The notes beneath the pieces were generated by a model, which was not told where the DNA came from, did no database searches, and saw nothing but the letters and a program-made list of their open reading frames with translations. The position numbers and the translations under genes are program-made. This document shows, one piece after another, positions 23,497 through 32,347 of a stretch of DNA of 64,000 nucleotides. Source of the DNA: Muricoccus pecuniae (lineage in GTDB: Bacteria > Pseudomonadota > Alphaproteobacteria > Acetobacterales > Acetobacteraceae); contig NZ_JACIJD010000015.1 in the NCBI RefSeq assembly GCF_014199205.1, forward strand, positions 37,831 through 101,830. Reading direction: 5' to 3'. Position 1 is the first letter of the stretch, and each line of letters begins with the position of its first letter.

Positions 23497-24551
23497 CAGT
23501 GGTAACCGCTCTCGCTCGTCACCTTGCCGCGGAACAGCCAGTACACGTAGCCGGTATAGGCGAGGATGATCGGGATGAGGACGGCCGCGCCCACCAGCAG
23601 GAAGGCCTGGGAGGAGGGCGGCGCGGCGGCCTGCCAGATGGTGAAGGCGCTCGGCACGATCATCGGCCACATGGAGACGCCGAGCCCGGCATAGGAGAGC
23701 GCGAAGAGGCCGAGCGCGATGATGAAGGGCCAGGCATCCGCCATCCCGCCCTGCCCGGTGTCGCGCGACAGCGCGTGGAAGAAGCGCCAGACGAGGAAGG
23801 CCACCAGCACCGGCACGGGCAGGGCGTAGAGCAGGTGGGGGAAGGTGAGCCAGCGCTCGGCGAAGGACGGCTGGAGGAAGGGCATGATGGCCGAGACGAG
23901 CGCGATCGCCGCCACCGTGCCGAGCGCGAAGGGCCAGGCGAGGCGCACGGCGCGGCGGTGCAGCGGCCCTTCGGTCTTCCACAGCAGCCAGCAGGCGCCG
24001 AGCATCCCGTAGCCGACCACCAGCGCCACGCCCGTCAGCACGGAGAAGGGCGTCAGCCAGTCCCACCACCCCCCAGCATAGGCGCGGCCCCGGACCTCGA
24101 TGCCCTGCACAAAGGCGCCGAGCGCGATGCCCTGGGTGAAGGCCGCGACCATCGAGCCCCAGGAGAAGGCGCGGTCCCACCAGAGCTGCTGCGTCTCGTT
24201 CTCCGCCCGGAAGCGCATCTCGAAGGCAACGCCGCGGAAGATGAGGCCGAGCAGCATGATGATGAGCGGCATATAGAGGGCGGGCAGCACGACGGCATAG
24301 GCCAGCGGGAACACCGCCAGCAGCCCGCCGCCGCCGAGCACCAGCCAGGTCTCGTTGCCGTCCCAGACGGGGGCGACGGAGTTCACCGCCACGTCCCGCT
24401 CCGCCTTCTCGCGCATGAAGGGGAAGAGGATGCCGATGCCGAGGTCGAACCCGTCCATGCAGACGTAGAAGAACACGGCCAGCGCGATCAGCACGGCCCA
24501 GATCAGCGGCAGCCAGAAGGCCCAGCCCGTGAGGTCCATCGCGGTCTCCAT
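23496..24551 (-). CDS. cydB: Cytochrome bd-type (CIO) ubiquinol oxidase subunit II
   Basis: 351 residues from ATG 24551; a second ATG at 24539 has GGAG upstream and is also possible. About eight to nine membrane helices are evident. Family motifs include FYVCMDGFDLGIGILFPF, APVWDGNETWLVLGGGGLLAVFPLAYA, LIFRGVAFEMRFR and FTQGIALGAFVQG. With subunit I it oxidises ubiquinol and reduces oxygen to water without pumping protons. The gene follows cydA by 5 bases. Confidence 0.95.
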   Translation of the reverse strand: METAMDLTGWAFWLPLIWAVLIALAVFFYVCMDGFDLGIGILFPFMREKAERDVAVNSVAPVWDGNETWLVLGGGGLLAVFPLAYAVVLPALYMPLIIMLLGLIFRGVAFEMRFRAENETQQLWWDRAFSWGSMVAAFTQGIALGAFVQGIEVRGRAYAGGWWDWLTPFSVLTGVALVVGYGMLGACWLLWKTEGPLHRRAVRLAWPFALGTVAAIALVSAIMPFLQPSFAERWLTFPHLLYALPVPVLVAFLVWRFFHALSRDTGQGGMADAWPFIIALGLFALSYAGLGVSMWPMIVPSAFTIWQAAAPPSSQAFLLVGAAVLIPIILAYTGYVYWLFRGKVTSESGYH

Positions 24552-24556
24552 CGCCC

Positions 24557-26179
24557 CTACTCCGCCGGCTGCGGCGCGGCGCCGGAGGTGCCCGGCCCGG
24601 GCCTCGCGGCACCCGCCGAGATGGAGGGCGCCGGTGTGATGCCCGCGCTGCGGATCGGCTGGCCCTGCGGCGGCGCGCCCTCATGCGGGCGCGGCGTCTG
24701 GGAGAAGAGCTTGAACAGGAACCAGATGCCCGCCCCGAAGACGAGGAAGTAGACCACCACGAAGGCCGCCAGCGAGGTCGCCACCGCGGGCAGCGCGATG
24801 GGCGAGACGCTGTCCGCCGTGCGCAGCACCCCGTAGACGGTGAAGGGCTGGCGCCCGGCCTCCGTCACGATCCAGCCCGCCGTCACCGCGACCAGCCCGG
24901 CCGGCCCCATGGCCACGGCCGCGCGCAGCAGCCAGGGCGCGCTGTAGAGCCGCCCGCGCAGGCGCATGATGCCGCCCGCCAGGCCGAGGCCGATCATCAG
25001 CAGTCCCAGCCCCACCATCACGCGGAAGGCGAAGAAGACGAGGGGGATGTTGGTCGGCCAGTACTCCCGCGGGATGTCCTTCAGCCCGCGCACCTCACCG
25101 TTCCAGTCGTGGGTCAGATAGAGGCTGGCGAGGTTGGGAATCTCCAGCGCCATCCGCGTGCGCTCCTGCTCAGGATCGGGGATGCCGAAGATGATGGAGG
25201 GCGCGCCGCGCTCCGTCTCGAAATGCCCCTCCATGGCCGCGACCTTGGCGGGCTGGTGCTCGTAGGTGTTGGTGCCGTGCAGGTCGCCCAGCACCGCCTG
25301 GAGCGGCGCGACGAAGAGCAGCATCCACATCGCCATGGAGAACATGAGCTTCGCGCGCGGATTGGGGCCGCGCTCGCTCGCCTCCTCGCCGCGATCGGCG
25401 CCCGCGCTGCCGGGGGCCGGATGGTCCGGCGTCGCGCCGCCATCCACCAGCGAGCCCGGCGCGAAGGGCTGGGCGGCGGCGGCCCCGCCGGTTCCCGTGT
25501 CCATCCCCGCGTCGCGCACCGCGGGCGCGCCGCGGCGCTCGCGTAGGAGGTGCCAGGCACCGACGGCGCCGACGATCAGCGCGGTGGTGAGATAGGCTCC
25601 CGTCACGGTGTGGGCGAGGCGGTAGGGGAAGGAGGGGTTGAAGATGATCGCCCACCAGTCATCCGGCAGGAAGCGCCCGTCGGGCGTCACGACGTGGCCC
25701 TGCGGCGTGTGCATCCACGAATTGACCGAGAGGATCCAGAAGGCCGAGAAGAAGGTGCCGGCCGCGACGAGCGAGGTGGCCAGCATGTGCAGCCCCTTGC
25801 CCACCCGGTCCAGCCCGAAGAGCATGACGCCGAGGAAGCCCGCCTCCAGGAAGAAGGCGGTCAGCACCTCGTAGCCCATCAGTGGCCCGATCACCGGCCC
25901 GGCCTTGTCCGACAGCACGGACCAGTTCGTGCCGAACTGGTAGGACATGACGAGGCCGGAGACGACGCCCATGGCGAAGGCGACAGCGAAGACCTTCAGC
26001 CAGTAGCGGAAGGTGTCGATGTAGACGGCCTTCCCCGTCCACAGCCACAGCCCCTCCAGCACCGCGAGGTAGCTGGCCAGGCCGATGGTGAAGGCGGGAA
26101 ACAGGAAGTGCCAGACCACCACGAAGGCGAACTGGAAGCGCGCGAGGTCGAGCGCGCTGGGCAACAGGGCTTCGATCAT
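24557..26179 (-). CDS. cydA: Cytochrome bd-type (CIO) ubiquinol oxidase subunit I
   Basis: 540 residues from ATG 26179; a TTG one codon earlier has slightly better spacing to GGGGAGG. Haem ligands are recognisable: His24 in VVWHFLFP, His190 in YRLAHTVTG and Met388 in FRVMVG. The quinol-loop sequence GDLHGTNTYEHQPAKVAAMEGHF and TEAGRQPFTVYG are typical, and the short Q-loop fits the cyanide-insensitive CIO subgroup. Between helices V and VI, residues about 221-272, there is an unusual ~50-residue Gly/Ala/Pro/Asp-rich insert. The C-terminus also has a ~45-residue Pro/Gly/Ala tail. No cydDC genes are in the window. Confidence 0.95.
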   Translation of the reverse strand: MIEALLPSALDLARFQFAFVVVWHFLFPAFTIGLASYLAVLEGLWLWTGKAVYIDTFRYWLKVFAVAFAMGVVSGLVMSYQFGTNWSVLSDKAGPVIGPLMGYEVLTAFFLEAGFLGVMLFGLDRVGKGLHMLATSLVAAGTFFSAFWILSVNSWMHTPQGHVVTPDGRFLPDDWWAIIFNPSFPYRLAHTVTGAYLTTALIVGAVGAWHLLRERRGAPAVRDAGMDTGTGGAAAAQPFAPGSLVDGGATPDHPAPGSAGADRGEEASERGPNPRAKLMFSMAMWMLLFVAPLQAVLGDLHGTNTYEHQPAKVAAMEGHFETERGAPSIIFGIPDPEQERTRMALEIPNLASLYLTHDWNGEVRGLKDIPREYWPTNIPLVFFAFRVMVGLGLLMIGLGLAGGIMRLRGRLYSAPWLLRAAVAMGPAGLVAVTAGWIVTEAGRQPFTVYGVLRTADSVSPIALPAVATSLAAFVVVYFLVFGAGIWFLFKLFSQTPRPHEGAPPQGQPIRSAGITPAPSISAGAARPGPGTSGAAPQPAE

Positions 26180-26311
26180 CAATCAGGGACCTCCCCAGGC
26201 GTCCCGCAGGGACAGATGTGTTGTCGAACCGCCTTCTCCAATGCTGCGGCGCGACATCGTAGGCGCTGCCGAGCATTTTTGGGGGCTGGCTCTCTCCCGC
26301 TGCGGAGGGTG

Positions 26312-27742
26312 TCAGACGACCGTCGCATAAGCTCTCGCATCCTGCCGAAGAGCGCCCGCCACCATCTCCAGCGAACTCCTGAGCATCCCGCGATCCGTCG
26401 CGGGCCCGAGCGCGAGCCGGGCGCGCAAGGGCGCCTCCCCCTCTACGGTAAAGGCCTCGCTCGGCACGATCGCCAGCCCTTGTTCCCGCATGTGCGCGAC
26501 GAAAGCGGTGCTCGGCCAGTGTGCGGGCAGGCGGAGCCAGAGATGAAGCCCTTGCGGGTGCGCCTCCGCCATCTCGCCCAGCACGGTGCGCGCGATCGCC
26601 TGCCGCCCCGTCATCTCCCGCCGGACGCCGCGCAGCAGGTCCTGCGCCTGCCCGCCCGCGATCCAGTGATGCACCAGCCCTGTCAGCAGCCCCGGCGCCA
26701 TCATCGCCGTCGCCCGCAGCGCGGCGGTCATCCCCTCCGCCTGCGCCTCGTCCGGCGCGATCAGGAAGGCCGTGCGCAGCCCCGGCGAGAGCACCTTCGA
26801 GACCGTCGCGATGTGGAACACCCGCCGCGGATCCAGCCGGGCCAGAGCGGGCAGCGGCTGATCGGGCAGCAGCCCGTAAGGATCATCCTCCACCACCATC
26901 ACCTCGTGCCGGCGAGCCATCGCCAGCAAGGCCTCCCGCCGCGCGAGGGGCATCGTGGCCGTGGTCGGGTTCTGGATCGTGGGCGTGCAGCAGATCAGCC
27001 GCGGCGCGTGCTCGCGGCAGGCACGGTCCAGCGCCTCCGGCAGCATCCCCTCACCATCCATGTCCACGCCCGCCAGCACGAGCCCGAGCTGCGTGGCCAG
27101 CGCCCGCAGTCCGGGATAGGTGCAGCGCTCCGCCAGGATCACATCTCCCGGCCGTGCCAGGCTGGACAGCACGGCGAGCAGCGCCGCCTGCGCCCCCGGC
27201 GCCACCAGCACCTCCCCTGGCCCTCGCCGTCCCAGCAGCGGCCGGAGCCATGCCAGCCCCGCCGCCCGCTCCTCCGGCGTGCCGGCAGTGCTGCGGTAGG
27301 ACATCAGCCCATGGACCTCCTGCCGCCGCAGCAGGGAGGCCATCCCCTCCTGCATCAGCCCCTTCAGGGACGGGTTCTCCAACAGCGGCGGCAGGTTCAT
27401 CGTCATGTCGATCAGGGCCCGGCCGCCCTCGCGCCAGAGCCGGGCCGAGGCCCCGCCCCGCACGAAGCTGCCGCGCCCGACCACGGCCTCGATCAGCCCC
27501 TGGTGCCGCGCCTCGTTGAAGGCGCGGGTGACGGTGGTGAGATCGAGCTTCAGCACCGCCGCCAGGTGACGCTGCGGGGGAAGGCGATCCCCGTCCTGGA
27601 GATCGCCGCTCTCGATCGCCGCCCGGATCGCGGCGAGGATGCCGAGATAGAGCGGGCCACGATGTCCCTCCATGTGGCGGCGGATCGTCAGGGCAACGGC
27701 ATCGGGCGGCATGGACGGGTGCTCCGGCAGCCGTCCATACAT
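26312..27742 (-). CDS. MocR-type regulator (GntR-like HTH fused to aminotransferase fold)
   Basis: 476 residues. The N-terminal winged helix (about 20-90) shows GPLYLGILAAIRAAIESGDLQDGDRLPPQRHLAAVLKLDLTTVTRAFNEARHQGLIEAVVGRGSFV in family order. The rest is a fold-type I aminotransferase domain with VAPGAQAALLAVL, NPTTATMP, DDPYGLL and the PLP lysine in VSKVLSPG. MocR proteins use PLP-bound amine sensing to control transport or PLP genes. The start may be the ATG 10 codons later, because a TTGACC..TAATGT promoter-like pair abuts 27742. It follows the DUF983 gene by 19 bases. Confidence 0.9.
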   Translation of the reverse strand: MYGRLPEHPSMPPDAVALTIRRHMEGHRGPLYLGILAAIRAAIESGDLQDGDRLPPQRHLAAVLKLDLTTVTRAFNEARHQGLIEAVVGRGSFVRGGASARLWREGGRALIDMTMNLPPLLENPSLKGLMQEGMASLLRRQEVHGLMSYRSTAGTPEERAAGLAWLRPLLGRRGPGEVLVAPGAQAALLAVLSSLARPGDVILAERCTYPGLRALATQLGLVLAGVDMDGEGMLPEALDRACREHAPRLICCTPTIQNPTTATMPLARREALLAMARRHEVMVVEDDPYGLLPDQPLPALARLDPRRVFHIATVSKVLSPGLRTAFLIAPDEAQAEGMTAALRATAMMAPGLLTGLVHHWIAGGQAQDLLRGVRREMTGRQAIARTVLGEMAEAHPQGLHLWLRLPAHWPSTAFVAHMREQGLAIVPSEAFTVEGEAPLRARLALGPATDRGMLRSSLEMVAGALRQDARAYATVV

Positions 27743-27745
27743 TAG

Positions 27746-27756
27746 CCGGGAATTGT
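27746..27756 (-). promoter_or_regulatory. ACAATTCCCGG motif at the MocR start, candidate autoregulatory site
   Basis: On the reverse strand ACAATTCCCGG lies 4 bases before the MocR ATG. Closely related ACAATTCCGG and ACAATCCG copies lie upstream of the DUF983 gene. MocR regulators commonly bind short direct repeats near their own promoters, which makes this a candidate operator by inference. Confidence 0.35.
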
Positions 27757-27761
27757 CCGGG

Positions 27762-28166
27762 TCAAGGCCGGGCCCGCAGCACGGGCCGCCCCTCCTCCGC
27801 CTTGTGGATGAACTGCGAGCAGACGAGCCAGCCCTTGAAAGGCCGCAGCAGTGCCAGCGAGCCCAGGATGAGCAGCGGTAGGGTGGTCAGCAGGTGCACC
27901 CAGAAGGCCGGCTCGTAACGAAGCTCCAGCCAGCCCGCGAAGATCGTCACCGGCACCGCCACCGTGGACATCACGAAGAAGGCCGGCCCGTCCGCCGGAT
28001 CGGCGTAGCCGAAGTCCAGCCCGCAGGCCTCGCAGCGCGTCCGCAGCTGGAGGAAGCCGGCGAAGAGGTGGCCTTGCCCGCAATGGGGGCAGAGCCCGCG
28101 CATACCGAGCGAGAAGGAGGAGCGGCCCTCGGCGAGCCGCGGCATGTCCTGGTTCATCAACGCCAT
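27762..28166 (-). CDS. DUF983 family membrane protein with zinc ribbon
   Basis: 134 residues from ATG 28166, with AGAGGA upstream. The N-terminal ~40 residues carry two CxxC pairs (GLCPHCGQGHLF and RCEACGLDF), a likely zinc ribbon. Two membrane helices follow (FFVMSTVAVPVTIFAGWLEL and WVHLLTTLPLLILGSLALL). DUF983 proteins are widespread in alphaproteobacteria; some lie beside cytochrome oxidase assembly genes, but their function is unproven. Together with MocR it forms a two-gene unit on the reverse strand. Confidence 0.85.
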   Translation of the reverse strand: MALMNQDMPRLAEGRSSFSLGMRGLCPHCGQGHLFAGFLQLRTRCEACGLDFGYADPADGPAFFVMSTVAVPVTIFAGWLELRYEPAFWVHLLTTLPLLILGSLALLRPFKGWLVCSQFIHKAEEGRPVLRARP

Positions 28167-28229
28167 CCGGTCCTCTGGGGCATCTCGCCCCGGCCCCGGA
28201 TATGGCGGCCCGACACCTCGGTTCTCAAG

Positions 28230-28264
28230 CGGATTGTATGCGGTCAATCCGCCGGAATTGTATG
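28230..28264 (-). promoter_or_regulatory. Direct repeat CATACAATyCCG upstream of DUF983-MocR unit
   Basis: On the reverse strand CATACAATTCCG (28253-28264) and CATACAATCCGC (28229-28240) are repeated 24 bases apart, in a short A/T-richer patch about 65-100 bases before the DUF983 start. The TACAAT cores could also serve as -10 elements. They share the ACAATyCC core with the site at the MocR start. Confidence 0.45.
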
Positions 28265-28282
28265 GATAACCGCTGAGGGGCC

Positions 28283-28600
28283 TCAGCCCGCCACCCGCCC
28301 GTGCTCCACCTCAAGCCGCCCGACGCCGACGACGGAGCGGAGATTGCCGGCGACGAGATGCACCATGCCCTCGGGCAGCGTCACCGCGATCTCTACCCGC
28401 ATCGCCTCCCCCTCGAGCCCCGCGCGGAAGCGGTCGGGCACGAGGTCACGCTTGGCGAGCGGCTGGAGAAGGCGCGGCAGCAGCCCGGGCGAGGGCTCGG
28501 CGCGCAGGAGGTAGCGCACGCAGAGGAGGCGCTCGTCTTCCTCCAGCGCGAGGACAGGAGCAGGCGCGGCCAGGGGGGCGCCGGGAACGGCATCGAACAT
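28283..28600 (-). CDS. ACT-like small protein, IlvM-related
   Basis: 105 residues from ATG 28600. Residues about 24-100 follow the ACT layout: LLCVRYLLRAEPSPGLLPRLLQPLAKRDLVPDRFRAG, then MRVEIAVTLPEGMVHLVAGNLRSVVGVGRLEVE in strands and helices. The match is closest to the stand-alone ACT domains of acetolactate synthase small subunits. No ilvB gene is adjacent, so it may bind an amino acid or regulate another partner. The assignment rests on pattern only. Confidence 0.65.
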   Translation of the reverse strand: MFDAVPGAPLAAPAPVLALEEDERLLCVRYLLRAEPSPGLLPRLLQPLAKRDLVPDRFRAGLEGEAMRVEIAVTLPEGMVHLVAGNLRSVVGVGRLEVEHGRVAG

Positions 28601-28861
28601 CGGGTGATTTCTCTTCCAAGGGTGGGCGGGGCGGCGTGCCCGGCCGCCCGCCCGCGCGACGCAGGTCCCGGAAGCGTCCCGGGGACCCGCGCGCCGGTCA
28701 GGCGACCGGGCGAGTAATTCGGCGCATTCGGCGCCCGCGCGTGGCTTGGAAGAGAGTCATGACGATCAGACTAGGGCCGCCGCCACCGCGCGCAAGCCCC
28801 TCTTGCGGCGGCAGCCATGCGCCCAGTGCAGGGGAGGGCGGCGCAGAGGAGGGCGGCGGGA

Positions 28862-31234
28862 TCAGGCCGCCTCGGCCTCGGCGGCGCGCGCGGCCGCTTC
28901 GGCTTCTTCCTCTTCCGAGGTCTTGCGCCAGGGGGAGTTGATCCTGATCCCCTCGGCCTCGAAGCGCGCCTGGATGCGGCGGTTCAGCTCCCGCGCGACG
29001 GGGTGGCGCTGGGAGGGGTCGGTCTTCATCCGCGCCCGCACGACCACGCCCGTCTCCAGCAGCTTGTCCACGCCCATCACGTCGATCTCGTCGCGGGTGG
29101 CGGAGGCCCAGCGGGGCTCGGCCCGCATCTCGGAGGAGATCTCCTTCAGCACGCGCGCCACGCGGTCCGTGTCCTCGCCATAGGGGAGGGAGATGTCCAC
29201 CACGGCGAAGGCGAAGTCGCGCGTCATGTTCGTCACGGAGGTGACGGTGCTGAAGGGGATGATGTGGACGGAGCCGTCCAGCGCGCGCAGCCGGATGGAG
29301 CGGATGGAGAGCTGCTCCACCACCCCCGTCATGCTCGCGATGGTCACCGTGTCCCCCACCGCCACCGCGTCCTCCAGCAGGAGGAACATGCCGGTGATCA
29401 CGTCCTTGACCAGCGTCTGGGAGCCGAAGCCGATCGCCACGCCGACGACACCGGCACCCGCGATCAGCGGCGCGACGTTCACCCCGATCTCGCTCAGCAC
29501 GTTCAGCGCCACGAAGATGAGGATGACGATCAGCAGCGCGGTCCGCAGCATCGGCAGCAGCGTGCGGATGCGGGCCGAGCGCGCGGCCTGGGTATCGCGC
29601 GAGAGCTTCGTCAGGCGGCGCTGGATGGCGGCGTTCGCCACCTCCCACACCGTCACCGCCGCGAGCACCGTGAGCCCGACGGAGACGGTGCTGCCCACCA
29701 GCCGCGCGCCGAGCTGGCCGCGGCTGAACCAGGCGAAGGCCTTGATGCCCCAGGTCTCCAGCAGGAACAGGAAGGCGACGACCGTGACGATGCCGGAGAT
29801 GATCCCCTTCAGCACGGGAAGGTAGCGGTTCGCCCGCCCCTCCAGCCCGGGATAGCGGCGGGCGAGGTCGGGGGTGATGCGGAAGCCGCGCTCGAGCAGG
29901 CGGCGCAGGGCGTAGTCCACCAGCTTCGCCACGCCGAGCACGGCGAGGGTGAGGGCGCTGGCGCGCAGCAGCCGCTCGAACCCGTCCCGCACCTGCAGCG
30001 CCCAGACCCCCCAGAGGGCGAGGAGGTAGAGGATGGCCAGCACGTGCCAGATCTCGGCCAGCCGGTCCCGCAGCGCGCGGAAGGTGCGGCGCGTGCGGTC
30101 CGGGTGGTCCCCCGGCTTCAGCTCCGGCGCGCGCAGCACCTCCGCCACGGCGTGGCGGTTCTGCATCACCACGATGATGAGGAAGAGCGAGACGATCAGC
30201 AGAGAGAGGCGCGAGATGGCGTCATAGACCGCCCAGGGCACGCCGAAGAGCAGCCCCGCCTCCGCCACCGCCCAGCCCACCACCAGCACGGCCACAATCC
30301 GGCGCAGCCAGACCGTGATGTAGGCCGCCGTCTCGTCCTGGATGGGCACGAGGCGGAGATGGGCGGAGTTGGGGGAGAAGAGCATGCGGCTGGTCACCAT
30401 CACCGCGCGGATGGCGATGTAGGCGTTGTTGGCCAGCAGCAGCACCAGCTCCGTCGTCGGCAGGGGCTGCACGGCGCGGATGAGGCCGTAGGAGATGACG
30501 GCGAAGGCCCCGACCGGCAGCAGGTCCAGCCCCAGCCGCGCGAGGACGAAGGGGATGCGGCGGAACCAGGTCCAGAGATTGGCGCGCTCCGGCGCATGGG
30601 CGTCCAGCTTGTCCCGCCAGCGGGCGAGCAGGCGCCAGACGGCCCATTCGGCCAGCAGCCCGAAGCCGAAGAGGAGGGCGAGCTTCCAGGAGGCGTCGAG
30701 CACCCGCACCTGGGTCACGGGGTCCCGCGCGACGCCCGAGGCCCAGGAGAGGATGTTGGGCAGGTCCGTGACGGCGTTCAGCCCCGTCACGATCTGGTCC
30801 GACAGGGCGGCGAGGCGTTGGGAGGCGCCGGTGAGGAGCTGGGCGCCGAGGGTGTTGGGGGCGAGGAGCCCCTCCTCGGCCGCAGGGGCCGCGGGTGCCG
30901 CGCCCGTGGCCGGCGCGGCGGGAGCGATGGCTCCCGGGGTGGCTGCGGGAGCGGTGCCAGCCGTCGCTCCCGGGCTGGCCGGGGCCCCTGGGGTCGCACC
31001 GGGAGCCGCACCGGGAGCCGTGGCGCGCGAGGCCGCGGAGAGGGCTTCGAGGTTGCGGATCAGCTCGGCCCGCCGGGCATCGTCCCGCAGAAGGCCGAGC
31101 AGCCGGTCCGCCTCGCCCGTCGCGGGGAGGGAGGGCTGCGCCGCCTGGGCGGGCGCTTGGGCGGGCGCCTGGGCGAGGGCGGGCGCCGCGGGCAGGGATG
31201 CCAGCAGGGCGAGGAGGAGCAGGAGGGCGCGCAT
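28862..31234 (-). CDS. Large mechanosensitive channel of the MscS family
   Basis: 790 residues. A signal peptide (MRALLLLLALLASLPAAPALAQ) precedes an Ala/Pro/Thr/Gly-rich periplasmic stretch to about 140. About ten membrane helices follow. The MscS core is clear: pore helix VNVAPLIAGAGVVGVAIGFGSQTLVKDVITGMFLLLEDAVAVGDTV in segments, then the beta domain (VEQLSIRSIRLRALDGSVHIIPFSTV) and the C-terminal alpha/beta cage. It resembles multi-helix MscS relatives such as YbiO or MscM that release solutes on osmotic downshock. The end is a highly charged Glu/Ala tail. Confidence 0.92.
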   Translation of the reverse strand: MRALLLLLALLASLPAAPALAQAPAQAPAQAAQPSLPATGEADRLLGLLRDDARRAELIRNLEALSAASRATAPGAAPGATPGAPASPGATAGTAPAATPGAIAPAAPATGAAPAAPAAEEGLLAPNTLGAQLLTGASQRLAALSDQIVTGLNAVTDLPNILSWASGVARDPVTQVRVLDASWKLALLFGFGLLAEWAVWRLLARWRDKLDAHAPERANLWTWFRRIPFVLARLGLDLLPVGAFAVISYGLIRAVQPLPTTELVLLLANNAYIAIRAVMVTSRMLFSPNSAHLRLVPIQDETAAYITVWLRRIVAVLVVGWAVAEAGLLFGVPWAVYDAISRLSLLIVSLFLIIVVMQNRHAVAEVLRAPELKPGDHPDRTRRTFRALRDRLAEIWHVLAILYLLALWGVWALQVRDGFERLLRASALTLAVLGVAKLVDYALRRLLERGFRITPDLARRYPGLEGRANRYLPVLKGIISGIVTVVAFLFLLETWGIKAFAWFSRGQLGARLVGSTVSVGLTVLAAVTVWEVANAAIQRRLTKLSRDTQAARSARIRTLLPMLRTALLIVILIFVALNVLSEIGVNVAPLIAGAGVVGVAIGFGSQTLVKDVITGMFLLLEDAVAVGDTVTIASMTGVVEQLSIRSIRLRALDGSVHIIPFSTVTSVTNMTRDFAFAVVDISLPYGEDTDRVARVLKEISSEMRAEPRWASATRDEIDVMGVDKLLETGVVVRARMKTDPSQRHPVARELNRRIQARFEAEGIRINSPWRKTSEEEEAEAAARAAEAEAA

Positions 31235-31278
31235 GGGAGGGGGTTGGAGCCCACGCGGTCCGCGCAGGTCAAGCTTCC

Positions 31279-31320
31279 GTGCGTAACCCCGTGTGTAACC
31301 CTGGGGCGTAACCCGTGTGA
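31279..31320. repeat. Three GTAACCC units in the MscS-holA gap
   Basis: GTAACCC recurs at 31283, 31295 and 31308 (spacings 12 and 13) within GTGyGTAACCC-like units. The array lies in the 92-bp gap between the holA stop and the MscS start on the reverse strand, upstream of MscS. It could be an operator or a degenerate tandem repeat. Confidence 0.5.
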
Positions 31321-31326
31321 GGGGGC

Positions 31327-32334
31327 CTATCCCCGCCGGGCGAGGATCGCCGACTGCCGGGCGAGGGTGAGCAGCGCCGAGCGGGCGATGGCCGCGTCCG
31401 GCACGGGCCGCCCGGTGCCTCCCGACTTGCTCCCGCGCTCGGCCTCCAGCAGCCCGGCCAGCACCGTCTCCAGCGCCTCCGTCCGCCAGATCCGCAGCGC
31501 CTTCTCGAAGCCCGGGCGGCTGCGGAAGAAGACCGGGGGCTGGAGGGCGCCAATCCCGGCCACCGAGGCCAGGTGGAGGCGCTGCACGTGGCGCATCAGC
31601 GCGCGGAGCACCTGCACGGGGTTGGCCCCCTCGGCCATGGCGGATTCGAGGGCGCGGTCGGCGGTGGGCAGGTCCCCGGCCGTCGCGGCCACCAGCGCCT
31701 CGTCCAGCTCCAGGGCGGAGCCGTCGCCCATGCAGGCGAGCACGTCCTCCTCCGCCAGCCGCCCGCCCCGGCCGGCATAGAGGGCGAGCTTCTCCAGCTC
31801 CCGCCGCAGCGTCCCCCGGTCGTCGCCCAGGCGGCCGGCGAGCCAGGCGATGGCGGCGGGCTCGGCGGTGACGCCCTCCTCCTTCAGCAGGGCGGCGATA
31901 GTGGCCGACAGCTCGGCCCCGCGCTCGCGGTAGCAGGCGATGGCGGCGGCGCGGGGATGGGACTCGGCCAGCCCGCGCAGCTTGGAGCGGGCGGCCAGCT
32001 CCCCGGCCTCGACGATGACCAGCGTGTCCCCGGGCGCCTCCAGCACCTCGCGCAGGGCGGGGGCGAGGGCGTCGGTCGCGTCCCGCACGCGGATCACGCG
32101 CCGCCCGCCGGTGAGCGCCAGGGCGGCGGCCTCCCCGGCCAGGGCGCCGGGGCGGGAGGCGGCCTCGCGCGGGAGGTCGGCCACGCGGAAGGGGTCGTTG
32201 CCGGGGGCCACGGCCTCCTGCAGCGCGTCGGCCCTCTCCCGGGCGAGGCCGGCATCCTCGCCGTAGAGGAGGGCGGCGCGGGCGGCGCCGGGGTCCTTCA
32301 GGAAGGCCGGGATGCGGCGCGCGTCGAGCTTCAT
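31327..32334 (-). CDS. holA: DNA polymerase III subunit delta
   Basis: 335 residues. The N-terminus MKLDARRIPAFLKDPGAARAALLYGEDAGLARERAD split by turns is the HolA opening, a degenerate P-loop ATPase domain. Later elements fit delta: LVIVEAGEL.ARSKLRGL, LAGRLGDDRGTLRRELEKLALY and the helical C-domain VLRALMRHVQRLHL. Delta opens the beta clamp inside the clamp-loader complex. It lies 13 bases after the lptE-like gene, in the usual alphaproteobacterial order leuS-lptE-holA. Confidence 0.93.
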   Translation of the reverse strand: MKLDARRIPAFLKDPGAARAALLYGEDAGLARERADALQEAVAPGNDPFRVADLPREAASRPGALAGEAAALALTGGRRVIRVRDATDALAPALREVLEAPGDTLVIVEAGELAARSKLRGLAESHPRAAAIACYRERGAELSATIAALLKEEGVTAEPAAIAWLAGRLGDDRGTLRRELEKLALYAGRGGRLAEEDVLACMGDGSALELDEALVAATAGDLPTADRALESAMAEGANPVQVLRALMRHVQRLHLASVAGIGALQPPVFFRSRPGFEKALRIWRTEALETVLAGLLEAERGSKSGGTGRPVPDAAIARSALLTLARQSAILARRG

Positions 32335-32347
32335 GCGCGGGGGGTGG

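Noticed and set aside
25550..27745. 731-codon open frame opposite cydA and MocR
   Set aside because: Shadow of two well-supported genes; spans their intergenic region without any start signal.
28817..31780. 987-codon open frame opposite the MscS and holA genes
   Set aside because: Sequence is Arg/Gly/His/Asp low complexity with no domain, and the opposite strand encodes clear MscS and HolA proteins.
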